Source: Topomyia yanbarensis (lineage: Eukaryota > Arthropoda > Insecta > Diptera > Culicidae). From it: a stretch of 64,000 nt of DNA. This document shows, one piece after another, positions 1 through 11,785 of this stretch (position 1 is its first letter; the number at the start of each line of letters is the position of its first letter). The stretch lies in assembly GCF_030247195.1 (NCBI RefSeq), contig NC_080670.1:215624546-215688545 (forward strand), written 5' to 3'. Both the position numbers and the translations under genes were made by a program. A model generated the notes under the pieces. That model was not told the DNA's origin and made no database searches. It saw only the letters and a list, made by a program, of their open reading frames with translations.

Positions 1-90
1 TTATAAATTATTTTCCTCCCACTCTATTTTACCGACCGATCTACATTGCTGATAGAATGAAATCTATCACTGGCTATTCTAAATCACCAT

Positions 91-260
91 AGGGGGTGGG
101 CGTAGCGTAGTTGGTAAATCGATTGCCTTGTACGCAGTGCACCTGGCTTCGAGTCCCGACCCGCACATAGGGTTAGAAATTTTTCATAAGAGATTTTTCT
201 AACCCGAGAAGCCGAATGACCTTAAGGTTAAAACGTCTATAATCAAAAGAAAAAAAATAA
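91..260 (+). mobile_element. tRNA-derived SINE
   Basis: The 5' part is tRNA-like. A box-A-like segment (GCGTAGTTGGTAA, about 104-117) is followed by a box B (GCTTCGAGTCC, 146-156), as in an internal RNA polymerase III promoter. The tRNA-unrelated body follows and ends in an A-rich tail at about 240-260. The body words (CCTTAAGGTTAAAACGTCT, then ATAATC) recur in the copy near 31.7 kb, so this is a dispersed family and not a tRNA gene. Members are mobilised in trans by LINE machinery. The exact family name is not assigned. Confidence 0.7.
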
Positions 261-2190
261 ATCGCCATAAATTCCAAGGAAAGTTTTCTTAAGATCTACT
301 TTATCGACTGTTCTAAGACATGTGCTGTGCATCGCCGCATAATTAACCAGCCAAAGGTTTCAACTGTATGGAAAATCCACATCCCAATCTCATACCAAGA
401 TCCACTGACAGCTCCAAAAACTCCACCGTCTAACAGTAGCTTACACTGAAGGGCGAACACGAGTATAGCACACAGTTTGTATAAATTAAATCAATTAGTG
501 GAAATTGTTTGGTAAAATTCTGAACACTTTCGCCTCACGCCACCCGCTGGAGATTGTATAGTCGCATCCAGCACTTACCTCCTTAATTTTTGTCCGCTTC
601 CCAAGAATATGATTTGTATTCTTTACCTTTTCCTTGTTCTTTCCCATCTCTCGCTTCATCAATAGATTTCGATTAAATACACGAGCAAAAAAATTCATCG
701 AATTGAGCAATTCGGCGGATTAATATTCTAGGGGATAGAATGCATCAAATTAGTCTCAGACCATAGCTGGTATTTGCATAGTGAAAACTAAATAAATTTG
801 GCCAAATTTGTGGAAACATTCAGTTGTGTAAATTTTACCGTTCAGCAAAACTTTTGTAACGAAAATTGCACTTTGTTTTCCACAGGTACAGATTGCCTGC
901 CAAATCAGGTCCGTCGATGCAAATTTTGAAATATTCTACTGTTTGAAACGGTCGTTCACTTCAAACTTATCATTTCCGGCGTAAAAAACTCAAGTCGTAG
1001 TATTTGTTGCACTTCAGTTTTGATGTATGTTACGCGTCATCCATCAGACAGAAACTGTACCTGATCAACATCTCCCTGTAGAGTTTTCTTGTAAGGGTCT
1101 TGACAACAGTTTGCTGGCGCTAATCATGGTTTCGAATGAACCAAGTAATTCAGCGCCTTTCTTAACCTATTTGACATAACATTTCGAAACATCGAATTGT
1201 TTGGCATTATCGCGTGTTGAGATGTTTCACTTGATGGAGACTTATTTTCAGAAGTTTTAAAATGAGTTCGACGCGCCATTCTCAAAAAAAAAAATCATCA
1301 GCTGGGTAATCAACGTGTAGCGAAGTTATTCATGTTTCGACTGAATATTGTTGTTGAAAGGGGTGCGCGTAAGTGTTTCTGCGCACGCCCAACCCTTGTC
1401 GACGTCATATTATTAAGTGTTTCAATAATTTAGTGCTCAACTTTTAAACAGTCTAGCCTGCGTTTTAATTCACTCCTCTAGCCAGCTCCAATCAACTGTC
1501 TTCTTTTAGTATGTTTCCGTCTTCTATATACATCCCACTTCATTAACTACTTAGAAATAAAATATAAAGAAGAAACAGAAACCACAATGACAGCATGTTT
1601 CGGGAGCGAGTGATACTGAAAATCATTGAGCGTAATCGTATTTATAGCTTCGAGTAATTTTTATGTTGTGTATGAAAATATACTTTTGAACCATTCAAGT
1701 ACATTTAAGTTTTTCGGAGCATCTGTAACCGAGCAAACATACTTTAAACGAGTTAATCTCAAAATTGTTTAACCAAATTGTTTGTGATTATTTGAAGATT
1801 TTTTCTCGGCGATCAATATTTTTGTTATAGCGTGGTCCAACAACAGGCTTTGACAAATCGGCTCATGGCAGGTACGACCTGAAGAGATGAAATCTAAGCA
1901 TTAAATCTACCTAACTATTTTGTATATGCGACCAGTCGCAACATTTTAGCCGCTTTCCGACTGATTGGCTATTGATGTCTCTTTCTGTTTTGTCACGTAC
2001 TTATTGGGATATAAATCATAAAGAATGACTAAATCCGGTTCCCCATTGCTACTGTATTCGTTACCCGTCGCATAAACTCGATTTTTAAGAGTTATTGCCT
2101 TACTTGCTTTAAATGTTTTTTACCTGACTCTGTAGTTCTTTTACACGTTTACATTGAAATTGAAAAAAGAAATACTGCGGTTTTTCGGAG
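261..2190. other. Unannotated AT-rich intronic/intergenic DNA
   Basis: No exon with credible splice sites, RNA gene or recognisable element was found. Short open frames here have AT-biased composition and no family resemblance. A pyrimidine tract followed by CAG|GTACAG near 880-893 is splice-like but has no open frame behind it. Confidence 0.5.
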
Positions 2191-2196
2191 TCTTTA

Positions 2197-2252
2197 GCAC
2201 GGACTGTATGGATGTACCCCATTTGGCATGGACTGTATGAATGTAGCCCATT
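2197..2252 (+). repeat. Two-copy 29-bp tandem repeat
   Basis: The segments at 2197-2223 and 2226-2252 are near-identical 27-mers (GCAyGGACTGTATGrATGTA core) set 29 bp apart. No function is apparent. Confidence 0.6.
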
Positions 2253-2929
2253 AAATATGTTAGGCATGCGTGCGTTAAAGTTGCACTGAAATGCCTCAAT
2301 GCTGCCATCTACGATAAAGAAAAAAAAAAACAATTTTTGAGTTACCCTTTGCACAACCTTTATTAATATCAATCAACGTGTCCGGGGTTTTGGTAGAGTC
2401 GTCAATGGTGTATAAATTGTTTCTTCGTTTTCAAAGATTCTTAGTTGAACCTTTAGCAATCCAAATATCCAAGTAGTTCTGTCCAGAGGGCAGCCTTCAA
2501 GAGCCGTTGGAGTTTATATTCGGATTTAATGCTAATATGATATCAGAAAACGTGTGCTCTTACTGTGCAGAGATTGATTTTCTGCATTACAAATGTCATT
2601 ATAGAGTACCAATGTAAAACTGTCAAAACGGAAAGCCTATTATCTGTACTGCTCATGCTATTACAGAGCATCAATTGGCTGTCATTTTACGAAATGATTT
2701 TGCGAGGATCTTGTTTCCTTTTCAGTATGATAAACAAAAAAGAGAGAAAAAAAAGTTTAGAACCGTTATTGACACGTTTCTAGTGATATGAAATGATTAT
2801 TATAATCTCAACGAAATTATTCAGAGTGTTTTACGAAAATTGCCTGCATTGGGTCGCGAAAGGCGGCACCTTGCATCATTATTCAGGGCGCTCCTTTTGC
2901 TGTCTACGCCAAATTGCATATGTTCGAAT

Positions 2930-3245
2930 GCAATGAAATTTGTATAATACAATGCTCAAGAGAAGATACATAACGAGTATTATATTGGCTTTATCTTCGC
3001 TCTATAATAGCACATAATGCATATGTAAATCTTGCATGCTTTAAGAATCTCTAAGGCTTGTATGCGTTATAACAGCTTTATATACGTATACAGAGTTTGC
3101 ACTGATACTACAATTCACCTGCGTTAATGCTAATGTAGAGCTCAATAGCACAGTGAATGCAGATAAAAAGTTTTCGTGTTGGTGCTAAATTTATAGCCAA
3201 TTTTATGCAATGGCCTAATTTTTATGGTTACTTGGGGATGAACGT
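2930..3245 (-). repeat. Dispersed repeat fragment related to 36.4-37.2 kb
   Basis: Words such as GTTAATGCTAATGTAGAGCTC at 3123-3143 reappear as the reverse complement at about 36400-36435. The fragment ends in GGTTACTTGGGG (3227-3238), resembling GGTTACTTGG at 37183-37192. It looks like an old non-autonomous transposable element of unknown class. Confidence 0.4.
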
Positions 3246-3574
3246 TAGTCATCAATTGCGTTAATCACGGGGCATATGTTGATATTCTTTTGACGCCGAA
3301 AAATTGTACCATAACAGAACTGAGTTGAAAGTGTGAACAAAGCAACGGGATGGAATAGGTAGAGTGTCTTGACAATAGAAACAGAACTAAAATAATTGAA
3401 AAATCAAGCTAAATTATTTGGATAACATATATACGATTGGATTTGTTCCGGCGTACATGCTTGTTCCGATTGTCCAAAAAGAAAATATTTGCCTTAAAGA
3501 ACAGCTCATGAAATAAAGAATATTTTAAATTTTTTCATTCAACGAATATACGAATCCTTCTCCGATGGTTTCCT

Positions 3575-4215
3575 CTTATATTGATTGGCATATGGACGTC
3601 AAACATCGATGTCTGACTCCATTTTTAAATCTAAGATGGCGGATTCCGGCTTAGTGAAATTTTCACTACAGCAATATGAAGCAAACTTCCTAACGCGAAC
3701 AATATTGCGTGTTTTGAACGGACTTGAGGACTATGCAGTTGCCAGAGGTCAATGTCTGACGACATTTTACCGTCCAATATCTAACCGAAAATTAATATTG
3801 ATGGATTATTGGAGTTGAACAGACTCACTAAACCGAAAGTCGTCATCCTGGGTTAAAAAAGGCTTCCGCCATCTATTCATCACACTTATTTACGAAAATC
3901 TCACATTGTTGTTGTTATAGGGATTTTTGCTAAACCGGAAGACATCATCTTTGATTTCAAAATGACCCACGACTCCTGCTCGTTAAGTCCGTTCTAAAAA
4001 CTCTTCCATTGAAATTATCCAAACTGGAAATCACAATTTTGAGTTTCAAAATGACCTACAATATCTGCTCCACAAGCTCATTCAAAAATATCCTACCGAT
4101 TTTGGTTTTCCTTCGGTATCTGAAAGTCTGTAGGATTTTTCTTCATATTGAGTAGGTATCATGATTCTATTTTCTTAAATAATTGTGTTCACCTTTCCAA
4201 CGGTTTTTCAGCTAA
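3575..4215 (+). repeat. Decayed repeat with about 95-bp internal units
   Basis: Two diverged units are visible: TAAACCGGAAGACATC...TTTCAAAATGACC from 3934, and CAAACTGGAAATCAC...TTTCAAAATGACC from 4020. A related segment containing AAGATGGCGGATTCC sits upstream at 3633. The region directly precedes a reverse-transcriptase relic and may be decayed LINE sequence, but no reading frame survives. Confidence 0.4.
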
Positions 4216-4239
4216 TAAAAAAAATTATTTTCGCTTCGC

Positions 4240-4299
4240 TTCCCTCGAGGCAGCATCCTGGGACCATTTATTTGCACAGTGTTTGTGAACAACCTTTCT
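4240..4299 (+). pseudogene. LINE reverse-transcriptase relic (QGSILGP block)
   Basis: Reading from 4240 gives FPRGSILGPFICTVFVNNLS. This corresponds to the conserved non-LTR reverse-transcriptase block normally read as VPQGSxLGPLLF...VNDL. Sequence on both sides is out of frame or unrelated. It is a short remnant with no coding capacity. Confidence 0.6.
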
Positions 4300-4439
4300 T
4301 AACCTGCAACTCTTGTTGAGGGGTTCCTAATCTCCGTTTTTGTTTAGATAGATGTTTAGATTGACCGACTTTACCAAACTAAAAAAAGAATTTAAGATTC
4401 TATTGCTATAATCAAATGCGCGATACCGGATAGATTGAT

Positions 4440-5907
4440 ACCATTCTTTCTATACAGTTTTCGGCTCATTTCGAAGCTCGACCGTAAACCACACCACACC
4501 ATAGACCCAACCCGCATCCACATCCATCTGCTAAATCCAGAAAGATTAATTAACAGCGAAACGTGTTAATTAACAATCCATTTAGGCCAAGAGGCGAGAG
4601 ACCATTTTGCATACTCTTCAGCTCTTCAGCACGTTTATGTTTCCAAACAGATCCATTTCGATCCACTTCCGGGCCTCCCCCAGACGACCAGACCAGTACC
4701 ACAATTTATTACCCCTCTCTCTCTCTGTATCTCTCGTCCATTTCGCCGATACCCGAACTGGCGAAGCCCATGCATAACCGACCTGATGTCTGTATGTCTG
4801 TGTATCTGTATGTGAACCGTGCGGGGATTCAACCTCGGATTGACTCACCCGGGGCGGACTGGCTGGCTCTATGTGTGCAGTGCAACGCACCGTACCGAAA
4901 GGATCCAATTTGCAACAACCTCACCTCAGTCGTCAGCCAGCTTGGTTCGGCTTGACGAGAAACGTATATAGTGCAAGGAAACGGAATCCATTGCGGAATT
5001 GGAAACTGAATGTTTTGTTTGTGTGAGTAACAACAGATTTTCCTCGCCCGTCATTGGCGTACGGATCTAGAGGAAATTGAGAATTTACGCAAATTTGTCT
5101 ATTTAGAAACGATAGCAATCTGTGTCTCTAATGGGAGTGAAGTCGTAAATTACGTTAAATTGTTACGGTGGATGGTCTCTGCGCAGTTTCGTGGGTAATT
5201 CTGGTCTGTCTAGTCAAATTGCCTTCCGCAGTGAAGCAGTTCGATAGCGAAGAATGATCCAATTTCATTCACGTCGTAACAGATGAGTCCATCTTCATCT
5301 TTCCGATCCGATATAATCATCATCGTCTTCGACAGTCACGACAAGGGTTCAGTTTTTTTTCTCAACCTACCGCAGAACCGAAACCTATAATCATCACAAT
5401 CTCGATTTTGCCATCTCTCTTCTCACCATGTCATCAATATCCCTATTTTAGTGTAACACTGATACTTGTCCACGCCCTACAGCAAACCCGACATACGGGG
5501 GATACCGGATCTGGGCTAATCTTCCCCTTCCCAAACACCCCTAGTTCGGTATCCCCTAGAGTAATAACCTTAAATGCATGACACGCTCACCATGTGTGTC
5601 CCTATCTGTCGATATCTGTTGTCCAGTTTGACCGCCCGAACCACAACAAAGTGATAAACACTGCTTGCCTGCTGCTGCGTTGACCATTTAATCAAGCCAC
5701 TCTTTTCGTGTGGCTATCTCTCTGTCTTTGACACATGAAAGGATCTACCGAATGTGTGTGGTTATTAGCTATCTGTTACAGCTCTCGATTGTCATCCTCC
5801 TTCTACTCCTCGTGTTCATTTTTTTTTTTCGTGCAGGATATTGAACGGAGGGTGACAATTTCAGTGACTTCATATTTTGACATATTTTTTTTTCCTTCTT
5901 GTTTCAG
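4440..5907 (+). other. Low-repeat intron sequence upstream of the exon
   Basis: This stretch is of moderate GC and almost free of recognisable repeats, apart from a short CT run near 4713-4730. It ends in a long pyrimidine tract and the acceptor CAG at 5905-5907. Overlapping open frames on both strands at 4.56-4.96 kb have no family resemblance and are treated as chance. It may contain regulatory sequence, but no motif is decisive. Confidence 0.5.
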
Positions 5908-6096
5908 AACCTTTCGCTGCCACCGAACGTCGATCCGGGTACCTCGGACGACAGTGGCCGAGCTTCGGAACGGCTCACCACCTCGTCGGTGGCCCAACGG
6001 GATGCGGACAGCTCGCGGGATCGGCTGAGCGATGCCAGCAGTCGGTGCAGTTCCGGCAAAGGATATATCTGTGATAGTGAGGGAGACGATGATAAG
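5908..6096 (+). CDS. Internal exon, Ser/Asp-rich segment of a host protein
   Basis: The exon is 189 bp, exactly 63 codons, in phase 0 at both ends. A polypyrimidine tract and TTTCAG precede it (5881-5907), and the donor GATAAG|GTAAGTGAG follows it at 6096/6097. Codon third positions are GC-rich, unlike the AT-rich surroundings, which is typical of mosquito coding sequence. The peptide begins NLSLPPNVDPGTSDDSGR and ends SRCSSGKGYICDSEGDDDK. It is Ser-, Asp- and Arg-rich, with no membrane segment or globular domain, so it looks like a disordered, phosphorylatable part of a large protein. I do not recognise the gene with confidence. The CSSGKGYICDSEGD stretch faintly recalls the CSS...GYMSDGD serine-rich motif of neuron navigator (NAV/sickie) proteins; this is only a hypothesis. 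Neighbouring exons must lie outside the window. Confidence 0.72.
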
Positions 6097-6102
6097 GTAA
6101 GT
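6097..6102 (+). promoter_or_regulatory. 5' splice donor of the exon
   Basis: GTAAGT directly follows the 63rd codon and matches the metazoan donor consensus. It opens what appears to be a very long intron, because no convincing partner exon is found downstream in the window. Confidence 0.75.
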
Positions 6103-6127
6103 GAGATTATTCACGGTGTGTTTTTTT

Positions 6128-6500
6128 CAGTGCTGCTGCCATCTGTTGGGGACTAGCAGCTGCGCTGCATTTCATATTGATATCTGTTGGGGAATGGTGT
6201 ACAGAAATATAGTTACAACGGTAGAAAAGATTGTGGGAACAGTGAAACAAGAAAATTCAATCACTTTTCTCGAATAAAATATTTCAAGATAAATTTATCG
6301 GTGGTGCCACCTTTTGGGAACTAGCGGTAACGGCTGCTGCCATCTGTTGGTGCATAGAAAAATTAGTGGAAATATTGAAACAAGAAACTTTTATCAGCAT
6401 GAAAGCAAATATTTCTGTAAAGATAAATTTAGCATTATTCAGTTTTTTGAGGTTTACGGTGGTGCCACCTGTTGGGAACTATCGATAACATTATTAGCTG
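6128..6500 (+). repeat. About 160-bp tandem repeat just inside the intron
   Basis: GGTGGTGCCACCT plus TTGGGAACTA occurs at 6300 and again at 6459. A third partial relative (GCTGCTGCCATCTGTTGG) occurs at 6128 and 6340. The inter-block sequence is also related (GTGAAACAAGAAA against TTGAAACAAGAAA). The copies are clearly diverged. Confidence 0.6.
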
Positions 6501-8555
6501 CTTCCGATTGGGGAAAAACGTTGTCAGTTTATTAAACGAAACTGAGCCTCCTTTCCTTTTTTCTCCTAACCGAAATCTCACAAGTAGTGTTAAAATTAAC
6601 TACAAATGATCGCCGGAAAATGTTGTTTCGGCTTTATTAATATACTGAGTCTGAGTCATCAAATCATTCTAACTCATAATTTGCACGTACACAACGTTCA
6701 ACTTACTTCAATTTACACTTCCGAACTAAACTGCTAAAATAATATCGATTTCAGTGGGTACCGCTCCAGCGGATAAGCGGAATACATTTCCTTCGCAGCT
6801 CATTAACCACCAGTACCACCAGTGCTGCCAGCGGGTAATTATCGCACTGCTAATGAATGGTTTGTTTTGACCTATTTTGTTTTTATGTTCAATTTACACC
6901 ACCCAGCCATCGACCGGACACGGGATGGCGGCCGGATAGGCCGGCAGTTGTGTCGGTCGGTTTTTCACACCTGATTCATAATTCCTTCATCATTTACCGG
7001 GGGCCCCCGCTCGATTTTCCACGTGTGATGTGTAAACCCTTTTTTAGCGGAGAAGGAGGTACCGACCGGGCTCCAGTAGCAGGTACCAGGCGGGGTTCGG
7101 CGCATTTATCATGCGGTAGCTAAAATTAACACTATTAAATCGAACACGAAGCACCAGCGCGCACCGATTGCGGATCAGTGTTTCTCTAATTCCACCTCCC
7201 GGTAGCTGTAGCCGTCAGTTCGGTTTGGGAGGTGTTAGAAGGGCGGATTTGTTTATTTTTGAATCGCACTTTTCCGCTCTTTGGGCATGCGGCCGTGGCG
7301 TGACGAAGGGGATGCTAGGGGATAGCGAAATGTAAAACTTTTCAATCCACGTACATGAATGTAGTTTGTATTTGTTTTCCACACACACGGACCGGGATCG
7401 ATTCCGGGATGAGTGCGAGTTTTGTAAAGGAAGAAGAAGAAGAATAACAAGAAATACAGACGAGAGCAGTTTGTTATTTGCACTGGCAATAATACTGAAC
7501 GCGCTAATTTTCCCTCTCAGCCGAAAGATGTTAATTTGTTAATGAATGGATGTGATAATTATCGGGTAATTTACCAATATTTTGCCTTCGGTCGAACCCC
7601 ACCGGGAGGTTTGTTGTTTGAGTGAGAAGTGATTTGATTTGTGCGTGTGGGGTTTACAACTGGCAGCACTGAAATGTTTATAGCTTTCGGTGTTTTTGGT
7701 TCGATTTTTAACAGCACCAAGAATGGCAAAACGGAAACGACAATTAAATCGTTATTTAAATCAGAAATGTTATTTTATATTGGGGTAAATATTTTTAGAG
7801 CCGCTGAAATTTGGGAGGAGCTCGCAATAAAACAAGAACAGATAAGGTTACATATGAAACTGGATTTTTTTTTGTTCTATTTTGGATGGGGATTAGGTTA
7901 ACAATCGATCATAAAATCTAATCTACTGACAGTGCTCAAATATAGTTCAGCTGTTATTGAAGAACAACTACTGTGCATCAGATTGTGCAGGGTATTGAAA
8001 CCTCTCAGGTTTCAAGCTCTGATTTTTACCCATGAGTTGTTTCTATCCCAAAACCATTTTGGAGTCATCAGCGAAAACATCCGTAAATAAGACGAAAATA
8101 AACGGTTCGCGTAGACTTCTTTGCGTTAGTCAGACAGAATCCAGAATTTACGCATGTTACAGTATGCCAGAAAGCCTAGAAGACTACAAGCTTGCTTTTC
8201 CCTGGACAATTCTGCTGCTGGTCGATTTCGTAACAAAAGCACCAAAATCAAATACGATAAAAATTGTATGGAAATGTGAGAGTAGCGAGAACAAAATATT
8301 TGGACAAGTGAGTAGAAATCATCATAAATATAACAAGGGAGTAAAAGATGTAATTATTACTAAATCAGAGAACCAATCAATAATAAATGATAAACAAAAC
8401 AAGCAATATTAGAAAACACATGCATAAAAATGATATTAACTGGTACATAAATTGGCAAAAATTATGAAAAAATTAGAAAAACAGAGAAAATCAAAAAAGG
8501 ATAGAAGATAAGAGAAAAACTAAAGCTCGTTTCACTAGAAACAGTGATGCCAGTG
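6501..8555 (+). other. Low-repeat intron sequence downstream of the exon
   Basis: Mixed-composition DNA with GC-richer parts at 6.75-7.6 kb and no recognised repeat family. Open frames at 6.86-7.12 kb and 8.03-8.41 kb lack splice sites or family resemblance. It becomes A-rich toward 8.5 kb. Confidence 0.5.
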
Positions 8556-8559
8556 ATGG

Positions 8560-10480
8560 CTCAAGCTTCTAGACTCATTACTTCAAACTTTTGAATTCAG
8601 ACTCCAGCCAACACTCAACTCCAAATTTTAGATTGCTGACTCGAGTCTCCAAACTTCAGGCTGAAGACTAAAAACTCAGCAATAAAAATTCCAGAATCGA
8701 AACTCTAGACCACAGTCTCTAACTTCCAGACTCGAAATTCGACTTCAGGCTCTAGATATCAGCCTGAAGACTTCGGACTCAAGACTCCTTAGTCCACACT
8801 CCAGTCTCAAGTATCAGGACCCTGGATTCAGAACTCTATACTCAAGATTCCAGGATGCAGCCTACAACTTTCAGACTCCAGTTTCCAGCCTCCAGACTCG
8901 AGCCCCTAGACTCAATATCTCAAGTCCCTGACTTCAGACTATAGCTAACATTCTCCAAACTCCACTCCACACTCCAAACTTTAGATTTCAGACTCCAAAT
9001 TTCACGATGAAGACCAAAAACTCAAAACTGAACAATCAAGTTTTCAGAATCGAAACACTAGACTCCATTCTCTAACCTCCATAGTTGAAATTCGACTCTT
9101 CAAGCTCTAGACTCCAACCTGAAGACTTTGGACTCAAGACTCCGAAGTCCAATCTCAAATATGGGATTCAGAACTCTATACTCAAGATTCCACGTTGCAG
9201 TCTCCAACTTTCAGATTCCAGGCTCGAGCTTCCAGACTCCAGACTACCCTTCAGATTCCAGATGTCAGATTCCAGACTCTAGCCTCCACAGTCCAGACTC
9301 AAGATACAGGACTCAGGACTCAAGATTCCAGATTAAACTCCATAGCCAGCCTTCAAGAATCCAGACTCAAGACTCCATGTTCTGGTCTCCAGATTATAGA
9401 CTTCGAAACACCAGACTCCAGCCTCCAGACACGTTCCCCAGTATCCAGACACAAGGCTTAGAGCTCAGGATTCAGCCTCCAAACTTCAGTCTCCCACCAC
9501 CAGATTCTAGACTACAGACTCAAGATTCTGGATGTCGGTATCCAGACACCAGCCGACCTTAGCCTTTAGACTCCAGACTCAAGATTGCCGATTCTAGACT
9601 CTAAACTCCAGTCTCCAGCTTCCAAACTTCAGGCTCCAGACTAACAACAAGATTGCAGACCCCAGCCCTTAAACTCCAGACTGAATCCTCATGATTTCAG
9701 ACACGACTTCAGACACAAGACTCAAAGTTCAAGACTTCAGAATCAAGACTCAGGACTGTCATAGATATCAGGCTCTAGACTCAAGACTCAGGACTGAAGA
9801 ATGCTGCCCCAGCCTCTAGTGTCCAGAGTGAAGCCTCAGGACTCTGAACTAAAACTCTAGATTTGAGACTCCAGCCTACATCTTTCAGCCTCCATCCTCC
9901 AGAATCGAGACTTCAGATTTCAGACCCCAGACCTCAGAATCTAGACTTAGGAAGCTGACATCAGGACTCATGACTCAAGACTCAAAACCCAAGATCCAAG
10001 ATTCTAGACTCCAATCTTTAGACTCGAGACTCCAAACTCAAGACTCCAGCCTCCAGATTGCGATCTCCAATTCCAAGACTTAAGATTCCAGGCTCCAAAC
10101 TTCAGACTCGTCCTCCAATTTCCAGACTACAAAATCAAAGTTCAAGATTCCAGACCTAGGACTCCTGACTGCGGTCTGAAGATTCCGGACTCCGAGCACT
10201 AGACTGCAGACTTAAGTCTCCAACCTTCATGCTCAAGGGTCAGCAGAACTCTCCCTCCATACTCTAGCTTCGTGGCTTCAACCTCCATACTCAAAACATC
10301 CGATTGCAGGCTCTAGACACCACACACAAGACTCCGAACTCCAGACTCCAGTCTTCGAAGTCATGTCTCAGGACTCCAGATTTCCAGATTTGGAGTTTCA
10401 GCCTCCAGAGCTCAAACTCAAGATTCAGCACTCAACTCAAGACTCAAAACCCGAGAATCAAGAATCATTAATTAGGATTC
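8560..10480 (+). repeat. Degenerate heptanucleotide satellite (GACTCCA/GACTCAA)
   Basis: Nearly 2 kb can be parsed into seven-base words such as GACTCCA, GACTCAA, GATTCCA and GACTCTA, with occasional 6- or 8-base slips. Because the period is 7, all frames give repetitive peptides, which explains the open frames at 9.1-9.56 kb. It runs straight into the homogeneous heptamer array at 10.56 kb. Confidence 0.85.
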
Positions 10481-10555
10481 AAGTATTTAGAACCAAGAAT
10501 CAAGTATAATTAATAAAATTCTTAACCCCGAAAATTTAAATTTTTCGCGAAATTT

Positions 10556-11785
10556 TACAAGAAGCAAGAAACAAAAATCAAGAAACAAAAAATAAGAAAC
10601 AAGAAACAAGAAACAAGACGCAAGATACAAGAAACAAGAAACAAGAAACAAGAAACAAGAAACAAGAAACAAGAAACAAGAAACAAGAAACAAGAAACAA
10701 GAAACAAGAAACAAGAAACAAGAAACAAGAAACAAGAAACAAGAAACAAGAAACAAGAAACAAGAAACAAGAAACAAGAAACAAGAAACAAGAAACAAGA
10801 AACAAGAAACAAGAAACAAGAAACAAGAAACAAGAAACAAGAAACAAGAAACAAGAAACAAGAAACAAGAAACAAGAAACAAGAAACAAGAAACAAGAAA
10901 CAAGAAACAAGAAACAAGAAACAAGAAACAAGAAACAAGAAACAAGAAACAAGAAACAAGAAACAATAAACAAGAAACAAGAAACAAGAAACAAGAAACA
11001 AGAAACAAGAAACAAGAAACAAGAAACAAGAAACAAGAAACAAGAAACAAGAAACAAGAAACAAGAAACAAGAAACAAGAAACAAGAAACAAGAAACAAG
11101 AAACAAGAAACAAGAAACAAGAAACAAGAAACAAGAAACAAGAAACAAGAAACAAGAAACAAGAAACAAGAAACAAGAAACAAGAAACAAGAAACAAGAA
11201 ACAAGAAACAAGACACAAGACACAAGACACAAGACACAAGACACAAGACACAAGACACAAGACACAAGACACAAGACACAAGACACAAGACACAAGACAC
11301 AAGACACAAGACACAAGACACAAGACACAAGACACAAGACACAAGACACAAGACACAAGACACAAGACACAAGACACAAGACACAAGACACAAGACACAA
11401 GACACAAGACACAAGACACAAGACACAAGACACAAGACACAAGACACAAGACACAAGACACAAGACACAAGACACAAGACACAAGACACAAGACACAAGA
11501 CACAAGACACAAGACACAAGACACAAGACACAAGACACAAGACACAAGACACAAGACACAAAACACAAGACACAAGACACAAGACACAAGACACAAGACA
11601 CACGACACACGACACACGACACACGACACACGACACACGACACAGGACACAGGAAAGAGGGCACAGGACACAGGACACAGGACACAGGACACAGGACACA
11701 GGACACAGGACACAGGCCACAGGACACAGGACACAGGACACAGGACACAGGACACAGGACACAAGACACAGGAAACAGGATATAA
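10556..11785 (+). repeat. Homogeneous heptanucleotide satellite in four variant blocks
   Basis: A strict 7-bp array. AAACAAG units fill about 10556-11210. ACACAAG units follow at 11211-11600, then ACACACG units at 11601-11640 and ACACAGG units at 11641-11775. Interruptions are few (AATAAAC at 10963, a GAAAGAGGG slip near 11653). Three overlapping minus-strand open frames of more than 400 codons (Cys/Leu/Phe/Val/Ser heptapeptides) are by-products of the period, not genes. Confidence 0.97.

Noticed and set aside
91..165. Possible tRNA gene
   Set aside because: Only box A/B-like parts are present and the body matches a second dispersed copy at 31.6 kb, so it is a SINE.
870..900. Possible recursive splice site (CCACAG|GTACAG)
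   Set aside because: The pyrimidine tract is weak and the donor half deviates from GTAAG; far less convincing than 47119.
9085..9562. Ser/Arg/Gln-rich open frames
   Set aside because: Produced by the degenerate heptamer satellite; three overlapping frames give similar peptides.
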